A stretch of 64,000 nucleotides of DNA from Solwaraspora sp. WMMA2065 (lineage in GTDB: Bacteria; Actinomycetota; Actinomycetes; Mycobacteriales; Micromonosporaceae). The translations under genes were made by a program, and so were the position numbers. Where the stretch lies: positions 2,046,001 to 2,110,000 of the forward strand of contig NZ_CP128361.1 in the NCBI RefSeq assembly GCF_030345075.1, in the 5' to 3' direction. Each line of letters begins with the position of its first letter. Within the stretch, counting starts at the first letter, position 1. Positions 1 through 7,491 of this stretch are shown in pieces. Below the pieces are notes generated by a model, which did not search any database, was not told the origin of the DNA, and saw nothing but the letters and a program-made list of their open reading frames with translations.

Positions 1-49
1 GGGCTACGGAATCGCCAGTCCGTGGTCAACGATCGGCAGCCACCGCCGA

Positions 50-364
50 TCACATCGAGACCGGCTGGCGCTTCCACGGAGCGTACCGGGGTGGCCGGAC
101 CCGAAGGATTCCGTACCCTGGTTGATCATGCTCGGTCAGTGCGGCCAGCAGCCGCACGGTCGCCGCCAGACAGGTTCCCGCGCGACCCGACGTCACTACC
201 GATCGACGCAGGGCCAGGACGACCCCCTCGACCGCCGTCAGCTGACCACGCTGCGGGGCGTCGCGCCAGTCCCGGGCGACGCTGAGCCGGGCCGCGACGT
301 CGCGGACGGCCGTTCCCGGGTCGGGATACCGCTGCTGTACGGCCAGCGGCAGTGGGTCGATCAT
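50..364 (-). CDS. hypothetical protein
   Basis: A possible 104-residue protein beginning MIDPLPLAVQQRY. I do not recognise a family. The chosen ATG overlaps the stop of a 40-codon ORF upstream in an ATGA arrangement, which suggests translational coupling, but no clear ribosome site is visible. The last 20 residues are rich in Arg and Pro and look less protein-like, so the 3' end may be degenerate. A longer reading from 499 gives an Arg-rich leader and is unlikely. Confidence 0.3.
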   Translation of the reverse strand: MIDPLPLAVQQRYPDPGTAVRDVAARLSVARDWRDAPQRGQLTAVEGVVLALRRSVVTSGRAGTCLAATVRLLAALTEHDQPGYGILRVRPPRYAPWKRQPVSM

Positions 365-483
365 GGTGAGTGGGTCGCCGTCGTCGACCGGATCGGATGG
401 TCTCCGATGGGCGGCGCAATCGGCAGCACCGCTGCCAGCCACGCGACGCCTTCGGCGACCGTGCGCGCCCCGCTGGCAGCCAT
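361..483 (-). CDS. short hypothetical ORF
   Basis: A 40-codon reading frame starting MAASGARTVAEGVAWLAAVL. Its stop overlaps the start of the next ORF by the ATGA rule, and a weak AAGGG lies nine bases upstream. The N-terminal half could be an amphipathic or membrane-associated helix. No family is recognised. It may be a real small gene or a remnant of a longer gene broken by a frameshift into the downstream frame. Confidence 0.25.
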   Translation of the reverse strand: MAASGARTVAEGVAWLAAVLPIAPPIGDHPIRSTTATHSP

Positions 484-551
484 CCGAATCGCCCTTCACA
501 TCAGGCTCATGATGACCTCATGCTATCGACCATAGTCAAGAAATTTGATCT

Positions 552-1118
552 TCAAAGCTGGCCGAGATCGACCTCGACGGAGAAGGGCGCGGTCAGCTTC
601 ACGAGGCCGGTAAAGATCTCGTCGTCGCGATAGCGGCCCGTTGCCGGGTCGAGCACGTACGTGTAAACGATGGGCGCGCCAGTGACTGCCTGTTCTACAC
701 GCCAGTAGAACTGAATACCAGCCTGTGCGCACTGACTTGCCTTGACGATCCGGTCGGTTGTCTCCGATCCGGGAGAGACCACCTCGACCACGAGAAGCAC
801 ATGCTCGGGTCGGGTCGGCGTGACGTCGATGGTGTCCGCTCGGTAGACCGTCACATCCGGGCGGCGGTTGTTCAGCGGCACGTCCTGTAGCCGGAGATCA
901 AAGTCAGTATCCGCGTTCCAATCAGGCCCTGCCGCGACGTCCAAAGCGTTCGCCATAAGCCTGGCGAGGCGGTTGTGCCGCTTGGAGGCGCTCGGACTCA
1001 CGAGGACCATCCCATCCACGATCTCGATACCCGCGCACTGCTCTTCTGTCCACGTCGCGTATTGCTCGGCCGTGACCTGCTCATGCATCCAGTCCGGCGC
1101 GACCATTTCTACAGTCAT
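552..1118 (-). CDS. Uma2 family (DUF820) nuclease-like protein
   Basis: A 188-residue protein with the layout of the Uma2/DUF820 family, a PD-(D/E)XK-like fold common in cyanobacteria and actinobacteria. Visible family marks are the IEIVDGMVLVSPSAS segment near residue 32, the NRRPDVTVYR strand with its conserved Asp near residue 85, and the LLVVEVVSPGSETTDR motif near residue 108 carrying the Glu and downstream polar residues of the putative active site. The ATG at 1118 is preferred because AGGAGGT sits just upstream at 1123-1129; the in-frame GTG at 1124 overlaps that site. Substrates are unknown; such genes are often scattered singly as accessory genes. Confidence 0.8.
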   Translation of the reverse strand: MTVEMVAPDWMHEQVTAEQYATWTEEQCAGIEIVDGMVLVSPSASKRHNRLARLMANALDVAAGPDWNADTDFDLRLQDVPLNNRRPDVTVYRADTIDVTPTRPEHVLLVVEVVSPGSETTDRIVKASQCAQAGIQFYWRVEQAVTGAPIVYTYVLDPATGRYRDDEIFTGLVKLTAPFSVEVDLGQL

Positions 1119-1191
1119 ACACACCTCCTGAATGACGATCGGCTACCAGCACCAAGATACCGTGGCTCCGGACAACTCACCGAACGACCGG

Positions 1192-2694
1192 TCAGGTCTG
1201 GGTGGGGAAGCCCAGGTTGACGCCGCCGTGGCGGGGGTCGAGCCAGCGGCTGGTCACCACCTTGCCCCGGGTGAAGAAGTGCACCCCGTCGCGGCCGTGG
1301 GCGTGGCTGTCGCCGAACAGCGACGACTTCCAGCCGCCGAACGAGTAGTACGCCATCGGCACCGGGATCGGCACGTTGATACCGACCATCCCGACCTCCA
1401 CCTCGTGCTGGAAGCGCCGGGCGGCACCGCCGTCGTTGGTGAAGATCGCCGTACCGTTGCCGTAGGGGTTGGCGTTGACCAGCTGCAACGCGGCGTCGTA
1501 CGAGTCGACCCGTAGCACCGACAGCACCGGGCCGAAGATCTCGTCGGTGTAGACCGACATCTGCGGCGTCAGCTGGTCCAGCAGGGTCGGGCCGAGCCAG
1601 AAACCGGCGGCGTCGCCGTCGACCGGCACGCCCCGGCCGTCGACGACGATCTTCGCTCCGTCTGCGGCACCGGCGGCCACGTACCCGGCGACCCGGTCCC
1701 GGTGCGCGGCGGTGATCAGCGGACCCATGTCGCAGCCGGGCCGGCGGCCGTCCCCGGTACGGATCTTGCCGAGCCGTTCGACGATCCGGGCCACCAGGTC
1801 GTCGCCGACCGGTTCCACCGCCACCAGGGCGGAGATCGCCATGCACCGCTCCCCCGCCGAGCCGAAGCCGGCGTTGACCGCCGCGTCGGCGGCCAGGTCG
1901 AGGTCGGCGTCGGGCAGCACCACCATGTGGTTCTTCGCCCCGCCGAGGGCCTGGACCCGTTTGCCGGCGGCGGTGCCCCGGGTGTAGACGTGCCGGGCCA
2001 CCGGGGTGGAGCCGACGAACGACACCGCCCGTACGCCCGGATGGTCCAGCAACGCGTCGACGGCCTCACGGTCGCCGTGCACCACGTTGCAGACCCCGGG
2101 CGGCAGGCCCGCCTCGGTGAACCACTGCGCGAGCAGCACCGCCGCCGACGGGTCCTTCTCGGACGGTTTGACCACGACCGCGTTGCCGCAGGCGACGGCG
2201 ATCGGCACGAACCACAGCGGCACCATCGCCGGGAAGTTGAACGGTGAGATGACCGCGACCACGCCGAGCGGCTGACGCAGACTGTACGAGTCGACCTCGG
2301 TGGAGACGTTCTCGCTGAAGCCGCCGGTCAGCAGCGATGGGATGCCGCAGGCGTACTCGACGACCTCCAGGCCGCGTTGCACCTCGCCGGCGGCGTCGGC
2401 GAGGACCTTGCCGTGTTCGGCGGTGATCACGGCGGCCAGTTCGTCGCGCCGGGCGTTGATGATCTCCCGGAAGGCGAACAGCACGCTGGTGCGCCGCGAC
2501 AGCGACACGTCCCGCCAGTCGCGGGCGGCCCGCGCCGCGACCTGCACGACGTCGTCGACCTGCGCTGCCGTGGCGAACCCGACGGTGGCGGCGACCTGCC
2601 CGGTCGCCGGGTCGAACACCTCACCGTGCCGTCCGTCGCCGCCGGCTTCCCCAGTGGTACGGGCACCGTCGACGAAATGCGGGATCCGGTTCAC
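1192..2694 (-). CDS. mmsA: CoA-acylating methylmalonate-semialdehyde dehydrogenase
   Basis: A 500-residue aldehyde dehydrogenase of the MmsA/IolA group, which converts malonate or methylmalonate semialdehyde plus CoA and NAD+ to acetyl- or propionyl-CoA in the cytosol. Family marks are ISPFNFPAMVPLW near residue 149, the nucleotide segment KPSEKDPSA, QALGGAKNHMVVLPDAD near 248 and the catalytic Cys284 in GSAGERCMA. The GTG start overlaps the upstream aminotransferase stop (GTGA) and has AAGGAG seven bases before it. The aminotransferase would supply its semialdehyde substrate, pointing to beta-alanine or beta-aminoisobutyrate breakdown (end of reductive pyrimidine or valine catabolism). Length is normal for the family. 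Confidence 0.9.
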   Translation of the reverse strand: MNRIPHFVDGARTTGEAGGDGRHGEVFDPATGQVAATVGFATAAQVDDVVQVAARAARDWRDVSLSRRTSVLFAFREIINARRDELAAVITAEHGKVLADAAGEVQRGLEVVEYACGIPSLLTGGFSENVSTEVDSYSLRQPLGVVAVISPFNFPAMVPLWFVPIAVACGNAVVVKPSEKDPSAAVLLAQWFTEAGLPPGVCNVVHGDREAVDALLDHPGVRAVSFVGSTPVARHVYTRGTAAGKRVQALGGAKNHMVVLPDADLDLAADAAVNAGFGSAGERCMAISALVAVEPVGDDLVARIVERLGKIRTGDGRRPGCDMGPLITAAHRDRVAGYVAAGAADGAKIVVDGRGVPVDGDAAGFWLGPTLLDQLTPQMSVYTDEIFGPVLSVLRVDSYDAALQLVNANPYGNGTAIFTNDGGAARRFQHEVEVGMVGINVPIPVPMAYYSFGGWKSSLFGDSHAHGRDGVHFFTRGKVVTSRWLDPRHGGVNLGFPTQT

Positions 2695-4007
2695 GCCGCA
2701 GCTCCTTCCACAACCGAGGCCGACACCGACGCGATCGCGTCGACCAGGATCGCCAGCCCTTCCCGGGCCTCGTCGTCGGTGAGCGTCAACGGTGGGCCCA
2801 TCCGCAGCACGTTGCCGTACAGGCCGCCCTTGCCGACCAGCAGGCCGCCCGCACGGCAGGCCTCGAACACCGCGGTGGTCGCCGCCGGGTCCGGGTCGCG
2901 GGTGCCGGGGCGGACGAACTCGACGGCCAGCATCAGGCCCTTGCCGCGCACCTCGCCGACGATCGGATGCGCGGCGGCCGCCCCGGTCAGCCCGGTACGC
3001 AGCAGCTCACCGGTGCGGGCGGCGTTGGTCTGCAGGTCATGGTCGCGCAGGTAGTCGAGGACGGCGACCCCGGCGGCCGTACTGACCGGGTTGCCGCCGA
3101 AGGTCGAGAACGAGATCGCCGGTACGGCGTCCATGACGTCGGCGCGGCCGACGACGCCGGCCAGGGCGAAGCCGTTGCCGATGCCCTTGGCGAAGGTGAG
3201 CAGGTCCGGCACGACGCCGTGCGCCTGGTAGCCCCAGAAGTGTTCGCCGGTGCGCCCCCAGCCGGTCTGCACCTCGTCGGAGATCAGCAGGATGCCGGAC
3301 TCGTCGAGGACCTTCTTCCATTCGCCAAGCAGCCCGTCGGGGCCGTGCACGAAGCCGCCGACGCCCTGGATCGGTTCGGCGATCAGGCAGGCGACGTCAC
3401 CGGCGGTCTGGGTGGCCAGCACCTCGCGCAGGTCCTCGACGGCGGCGTCGAGCTGGGCGTCGGGGCCGAGCCGGGCCAGCAGGCCGCGCAGCCGGTCACC
3501 GGAGTGCAGCCAGGCGACCTGCAGCGGGTTGAGTGCGCTCGCCGACCAGCTGCGGTGCCCGGTGATGCCCATCGTGGCGTACGACCGGCCGTGGTAGCTG
3601 TTGCGCACGGCCAGGATCTGATGCGACCGGCGGTAGTTTGTGGCGGCCAGCAGGGCCGCCTCGTTGGCTTCGGTGCCGGAGTTGGTGAAGAAGACCCGGG
3701 CGTCGGCGATGCCGGACAGCGCGGCGATCCGTTCGGCCAGCTCCACCTGGTGGCGGATCAGGTAGAGGGTGGAGGTGTGCACCACGCCGGTGGCGAGCTG
3801 ACGCTGCACCGCTTCGCGGATCTCCGGAATGTCGTAGCCGATCATGTTGGTCAGCACGCCGCCGAAGAAATCGAGGTAGCTGCGGCCGTCGGCGGTGGTG
3901 ACCCGTCGGCCGGAGCCGGCGACGATTTCCAGTGGTTCGGCGTAGTAGAGCGGCATCCAGTCGGGCATCACGGCCCGGTGCCGGGTGAGCAGGTCGTCGG
4001 CGGTCAT
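2691..4007 (-). CDS. class III PLP aminotransferase (beta-alanine/4-aminobutyrate type)
   Basis: A 438-residue fold-type I, class III aminotransferase. PLP-binding marks are FTNSGTEANEAAL at residue 107, ISDEVQTGWGRTG with Asp244, and the Schiff-base Lys274 in TFAKGIGNGF. It is translationally coupled to mmsA, so the likely reaction is transfer of the amino group of beta-alanine, beta-aminoisobutyrate or a similar omega-amino acid to pyruvate or 2-oxoglutarate, with the semialdehyde passed to MmsA. The ATG is chosen by family N-terminus; GTG codons four and three codons upstream are possible. The exact amino donor cannot be read from sequence. Confidence 0.85.
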   Translation of the reverse strand: MTADDLLTRHRAVMPDWMPLYYAEPLEIVAGSGRRVTTADGRSYLDFFGGVLTNMIGYDIPEIREAVQRQLATGVVHTSTLYLIRHQVELAERIAALSGIADARVFFTNSGTEANEAALLAATNYRRSHQILAVRNSYHGRSYATMGITGHRSWSASALNPLQVAWLHSGDRLRGLLARLGPDAQLDAAVEDLREVLATQTAGDVACLIAEPIQGVGGFVHGPDGLLGEWKKVLDESGILLISDEVQTGWGRTGEHFWGYQAHGVVPDLLTFAKGIGNGFALAGVVGRADVMDAVPAISFSTFGGNPVSTAAGVAVLDYLRDHDLQTNAARTGELLRTGLTGAAAAHPIVGEVRGKGLMLAVEFVRPGTRDPDPAATTAVFEACRAGGLLVGKGGLYGNVLRMGPPLTLTDDEAREGLAILVDAIASVSASVVEGAAA

Positions 4008-4150
4008 CTGCGGCACCACGCTCCCTGGGTCGTCGATGGGAGCACCTTCCCACCGGGACCGGACAAGGAGCAACTGCCATCGTGTAGCGGCCGGCCCGGC
4101 TCGGCCTGACACTGCGTCGCCCGACGGCCCCGGACGGCCTGCGCGGGTTG

Positions 4151-4390
4151 TCAGTCGTCCGAGGTGGTCGCTCCCGTCTCCGCCCCCGCCTGCGCCTGCG
4201 GGTCGCCGGAGCGTTGCCGCGACGAGCGCACCCACAGCCACACACCGGTCAGGCCACTCGTCACCGCAGCGACGGCGACCACCGCCTCCACCACCAACGG
4301 GAAGTCGCTGAACGGGGACATCCGCTGCATCACCAGCCCGGCGAAGGCGACGGCGAACAGCAGACAGGCGATTACCCGGTCACGAATCAT
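4151..4390 (-). CDS. small two-helix membrane protein
   Basis: A 79-residue protein with two predicted transmembrane helices (about residues 5-20 and 34-54), an Arg-rich junction SSRQRSG and an acidic polar tail. I do not recognise a function. The codon pattern fits the surrounding genome. It stands alone between the aminotransferase operon and the transaldolase-like fragment. Confidence 0.6.
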   Translation of the reverse strand: MIRDRVIACLLFAVAFAGLVMQRMSPFSDFPLVVEAVVAVAAVTSGLTGVWLWVRSSRQRSGDPQAQAGAETGATTSDD

Positions 4391-4465
4391 GCCGTCCTAT
4401 ATAGCACCCGACGCGAAATTCAGCCGGTCCGGCCCACCTGTTACCAGGGAATGCACCGGTTGGCT

Positions 4466-4615
4466 TCAGCCGTTGCGGGCCGCGGCCGCCAGGAACTCGG
4501 CCACCGCCCCGTCGGTCAGGTCGTCGCGCAGCAGCTCGTCGGCCAGCGCCGGACCGATGGTGAACGACGGCACGCCGGCCGCTGCCAGCCGTACCGGCGC
4601 GTGCCGCTGCCTCAC
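4466..4615 (-). pseudogene. 49-codon ORF resembling a transaldolase C-terminus
   Basis: This short frame starts with GTG overlapping the stop of the upstream ligase gene (GTGA) and encodes a 49-residue peptide ending ALADELLRDDLTDGAVAEFLAAAARNG. The segment FTIGPALADELLRDDLTDGAVAEF resembles the last helices of transaldolase/fructose-6-phosphate aldolase proteins. It lacks the barrel and active-site Lys, so it cannot be an enzyme by itself. It is either a remnant left by a deletion or a small coupled peptide. The similarity is from memory and moderate. Confidence 0.4.
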
Positions 4616-5973
4616 CCGGCCGGATGAGGAGCGGGGACCGGGGCGGTGTCACACACGGCGGCGGCGAAGACTTCCGAGCGGTGTTCGAAGTTGCGGAAGT
4701 GTCCGTAGCTGGGCGCGGCCGGGGACAGCAGCACCACCCCGCCGTCGGGGGTCAGCTCGCGGGCCAGCGCGACCGCCGTCGGGAGGTCGTCGGCCCGTGC
4801 GGTCCGCACCCCGGGCAGCCCGGCCAGGGTGTCGAGGATCCGGGGACCGCTGTCCGGTACGCCGATCACCGTCAACTTACACTCGGCGAGGTGCTCGCGC
4901 AGCGGCGTGTAGTCCAGCCCTCGGTCGGTGCCGCCGACGATCACGGTCAACGGGCGGCCGGCGTACGCGTCGATCGCGTGCATCGCCGAGTACGGGCTGG
5001 TGGAGATGCTGTCGTCGACGAAGGTCAGCCCGGAGGGGTCGGCGATCTCGGCGAGCCGGTGCGGCAGGCCGGCGAAGCCGGCGACCGCGTCGGCGACCGC
5101 GTCCCGGTCGGCGACGCAGTCGACGCCGAGTGCTTCGAGCACCGCCAACGCCACGCAGAGGTTGCTCTCGTTGTGCCGGCCGGCCAGCGGCAGCACCGCT
5201 CGGGCGAACAGCGGCTCGGCCCGCCGGTGCAGGTACGGCCGACCGTCCGGGCCGGGTGCGACGTGGTAGCCGTCGGGCAGTCCGGCGGCGGTCGCCTCCT
5301 CGTTGAGCAGCCGCCGGGTCAGCCTCGGATCCGTACCGTTGTAAATGATCGTTTCCGGACCGTGCGCGATGATGTTGAGCTTGTCGGAGTAGTAGCGTTC
5401 CTCGCTGCCGTGCGAGTCCAGGTGCTCGGGGAACAGCGAGGTCAGCACGGCGGTCCGGGGCGAGTCGGTCAGGTCGCTGCACTGGTACGAGGAGAGCTCC
5501 AGCACGTACAGGTCGGCCTCGGGCATCGCCAGTAGCGGTACGCCGATGTTGCCGCCGAACGCGTTGCGCCGACCCAGCGCGGTCAGCAGGTGGCTGATCA
5601 GGCTGGACGTGGTGGACTTGCCCTTGCTGCCGGTGACACCGACGGTCCGGGCGGCGTGATCGGCCATCCACAGCGCGGTGCCGCCGGTGATCGGCACACC
5701 GCGTCGGCGCAGCTCGATCACCCACGGGTGGGTCTGCGGCACACCCGGTGAGCGGACCACGACGTCGGCGGCGGCCAGCCGGGCGAAGCCGTCCTCGCCG
5801 GTGAACAGCGGCGCGCTGCCGCTGTCCCAGTCCGCCGGGGCGGCCGTCGCGCTGTCGTCGACGGCGACCAGCGTCGCCGGGGACTGGGCGGTGATCGCGG
5901 TCACCGCGGCCCGTCCCTCGCGGCCGGTTCCCCACACCGCGACGGTACGGCCGCGCAGGTCAGCCAGGCGCAC
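4612..5973 (-). CDS. murD2: MurD-type UDP-MurNAc-L-Ala:glutamate ligase (probable L-Glu-adding MurD2)
   Basis: A 453-residue Mur ligase. It has an N-terminal Rossmann part (VAVWGTGREGRA), the ATP P-loop GVTGSKGKST at 111-120, the central-domain motif LELSSYQCSDL, the HNESNLCVALAV segment and the C-terminal VGGTDRGLDYTPL motif. MurD enzymes add glutamate to UDP-MurNAc-L-Ala in the cytoplasm. The gene is divergent from a MurL-like epimerase, which in the pathway known from Xanthomonas accepts the L-Glu product of a MurD variant (MurD2), so L-Glu is the likely substrate here. The only in-frame start is GTG at 5973, preceded by GGAGGAG; a stop lies two codons upstream. A cell-division-cluster murD presumably exists elsewhere. 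Confidence 0.8.
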   Translation of the reverse strand: MRLADLRGRTVAVWGTGREGRAAVTAITAQSPATLVAVDDSATAAPADWDSGSAPLFTGEDGFARLAAADVVVRSPGVPQTHPWVIELRRRGVPITGGTALWMADHAARTVGVTGSKGKSTTSSLISHLLTALGRRNAFGGNIGVPLLAMPEADLYVLELSSYQCSDLTDSPRTAVLTSLFPEHLDSHGSEERYYSDKLNIIAHGPETIIYNGTDPRLTRRLLNEEATAAGLPDGYHVAPGPDGRPYLHRRAEPLFARAVLPLAGRHNESNLCVALAVLEALGVDCVADRDAVADAVAGFAGLPHRLAEIADPSGLTFVDDSISTSPYSAMHAIDAYAGRPLTVIVGGTDRGLDYTPLREHLAECKLTVIGVPDSGPRILDTLAGLPGVRTARADDLPTAVALARELTPDGGVVLLSPAAPSYGHFRNFEHRSEVFAAAVCDTAPVPAPHPAG

Positions 5974-6071
5974 CGGTCATCTCCTCCACGAGCCAGCATG
6001 TCATCGGGCGCCGGGTCAGGGGCCCGAACCGGGACTAGTATGTCTGGTCGGTGATCAGTGAGGAGGCACGG
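5974..6071. promoter_or_regulatory. shared divergent promoter region of the murD2/murL pair
   Basis: The 98 bases between the two start codons must hold both promoters. A TAGTAT hexamer at 6036-6041 is a plausible -10 element for the rightward gene, about 30 bases before its GTG; no convincing -35 is seen. GAGGAGG at 6060-6066 is the rightward ribosome site. Confidence 0.35.
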
Positions 6072-7427
6072 GTGACCCGTGACGAGCTAGGACGATTCAC
6101 CACGTTCACCTTTCCCACGCTGGAGTTCGACCCGGCGATCGGAGTAGCCGAGCTGGGCTACGCACTCACCGGCGACGACGGCGCGGAGCTGACCTTCGTC
6201 GAGCGGATCACCTTCCCGATGCCCGACGGCGCCCCGCCGCCGAGCGGACCCGGGTCGACGGTGCGCCGGGTCCTGGAGTTGCTGCACCTGGTCGCCGGGG
6301 TCAGCTACTACAAGGCGGCGGCACCGGCGCGGCTGGTGGTGCCGGCGCCGCTGGGGCCGGAGGCGGTCGCGCTGGTCACCGCCGTCTACACCAAGGGCCT
6401 GGCCGAGTACGCGTACCGCAACGCCCTGCCGCACGTGCTCGACCTCGCCCCGGTCGCGCCGGACGGGGTGCCGAGCGCGCCGACGCCGGTGGACACCGCC
6501 GACCGGCGGCCGTTGTCGGCGGTCGGCGGCGGCAAGGATTCGATCGTCACCCTGGAGGCGCTGCGCCGGGCGGGCTTCGATCCGGTGCCGTTCTCGGTCA
6601 ACCCCAACCCGGTGATCGTCGCGGTCAACGCGGCCTCCGGGTTGCCGGCGCTGGCCGCCCGCCGGGCGTTGGACCCGCGGCTGTTCGACCTCAACGCGGC
6701 CGGGGCGTACAACGGCCACATCCCGGTGACCGCGATCAACTCGCTGATCGCGGTCGGTACGGCGGTCCTGCACGGCCTCGGCCCGGTGGTGATGTCCAAC
6801 GAACGCTCCGCGTCCGACCCGAACCTGATCTGGAACGGACACGAGATCAACCATCAGTGGTCCAAGGGTGTCGAGGCCGAAGGGCTGCTGCGGGCCGCCC
6901 TGCAGGGCCACGCCGGGCTGACCGAGCCGTACTTCTCGCTGCTGCGGACCCTGTCCGAGCTGCACATCGCGAAGCTGTACGCCCGCTCGACCGGCTACGA
7001 CCCGGTGGTGACCAGCTGCAACGCGGCGTTCAAGTTGCGGGACCGCAGTGAACGCTGGTGCGGGGCGTGCCCGAAGTGCCGGTTCGTGTTCCTGGCGTTC
7101 GCACCGTTCATGGCGCGTGACCGACTGGTCGGCATCTTCGGCGTCGACCTGCTCGCCGACCCGGCCCAGCTGGCCGGCTACCGGGAGCTGCTCGGCCTCG
7201 ACGGGCACAAGCCGTTCGAGTGTGTCGGTGAGATCGAGGAGTCCCTCGTCGCGTTGCGGATGCTCGCCGGGTCGCCGCAGTGGCGCGACGCCCCGCTGGT
7301 ACGGGAGCTGATGGCGGCGGTGCCGGAACAGGCCTGGCCGGCGGTCGACGCCTCCGACGTACTGCTGCCCGGTGGGCCGCACCACGTGCCGGCGGCGTAC
7401 GCGAAGGTCCCCAGCGCGTTGGCCTGA
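6072..7427 (+). CDS. murL: MurL-type UDP-MurNAc-L-Ala-L-Glu epimerase
   Basis: A 451-residue protein matching MurL, the ATP-dependent epimerase that converts the L-Glu of UDP-MurNAc-L-Ala-L-Glu to D-Glu. It carries a PP-loop-like ATP motif, SAVGGGKDSIVTLEAL, at about residues 149-164. It also has the segments VVMSNERSASDPNLIWNGHEINHQWSK (described, about 245-271) and SCNAAFKLRDRSERWCGACPKCRFVFL, with a Cys cluster near 335-345. GTG at 6072 is chosen because GAGGAGG lies five bases upstream; an earlier GTG at 6051 lacks a site. Together with the divergent MurD-like ligase it forms the alternative route to D-Glu that bypasses glutamate racemase. This is family knowledge from Xanthomonas; the function here is inferred. 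Confidence 0.8.
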   Translation: MTRDELGRFTTFTFPTLEFDPAIGVAELGYALTGDDGAELTFVERITFPMPDGAPPPSGPGSTVRRVLELLHLVAGVSYYKAAAPARLVVPAPLGPEAVALVTAVYTKGLAEYAYRNALPHVLDLAPVAPDGVPSAPTPVDTADRRPLSAVGGGKDSIVTLEALRRAGFDPVPFSVNPNPVIVAVNAASGLPALAARRALDPRLFDLNAAGAYNGHIPVTAINSLIAVGTAVLHGLGPVVMSNERSASDPNLIWNGHEINHQWSKGVEAEGLLRAALQGHAGLTEPYFSLLRTLSELHIAKLYARSTGYDPVVTSCNAAFKLRDRSERWCGACPKCRFVFLAFAPFMARDRLVGIFGVDLLADPAQLAGYRELLGLDGHKPFECVGEIEESLVALRMLAGSPQWRDAPLVRELMAAVPEQAWPAVDASDVLLPGGPHHVPAAYAKVPSALA

Positions 7428-7491
7428 GATCCGGTTCGGGGCGGAGCCGGACGTGCGATGGACAATCGCTCCCGGAACATGGTCCGGCACG

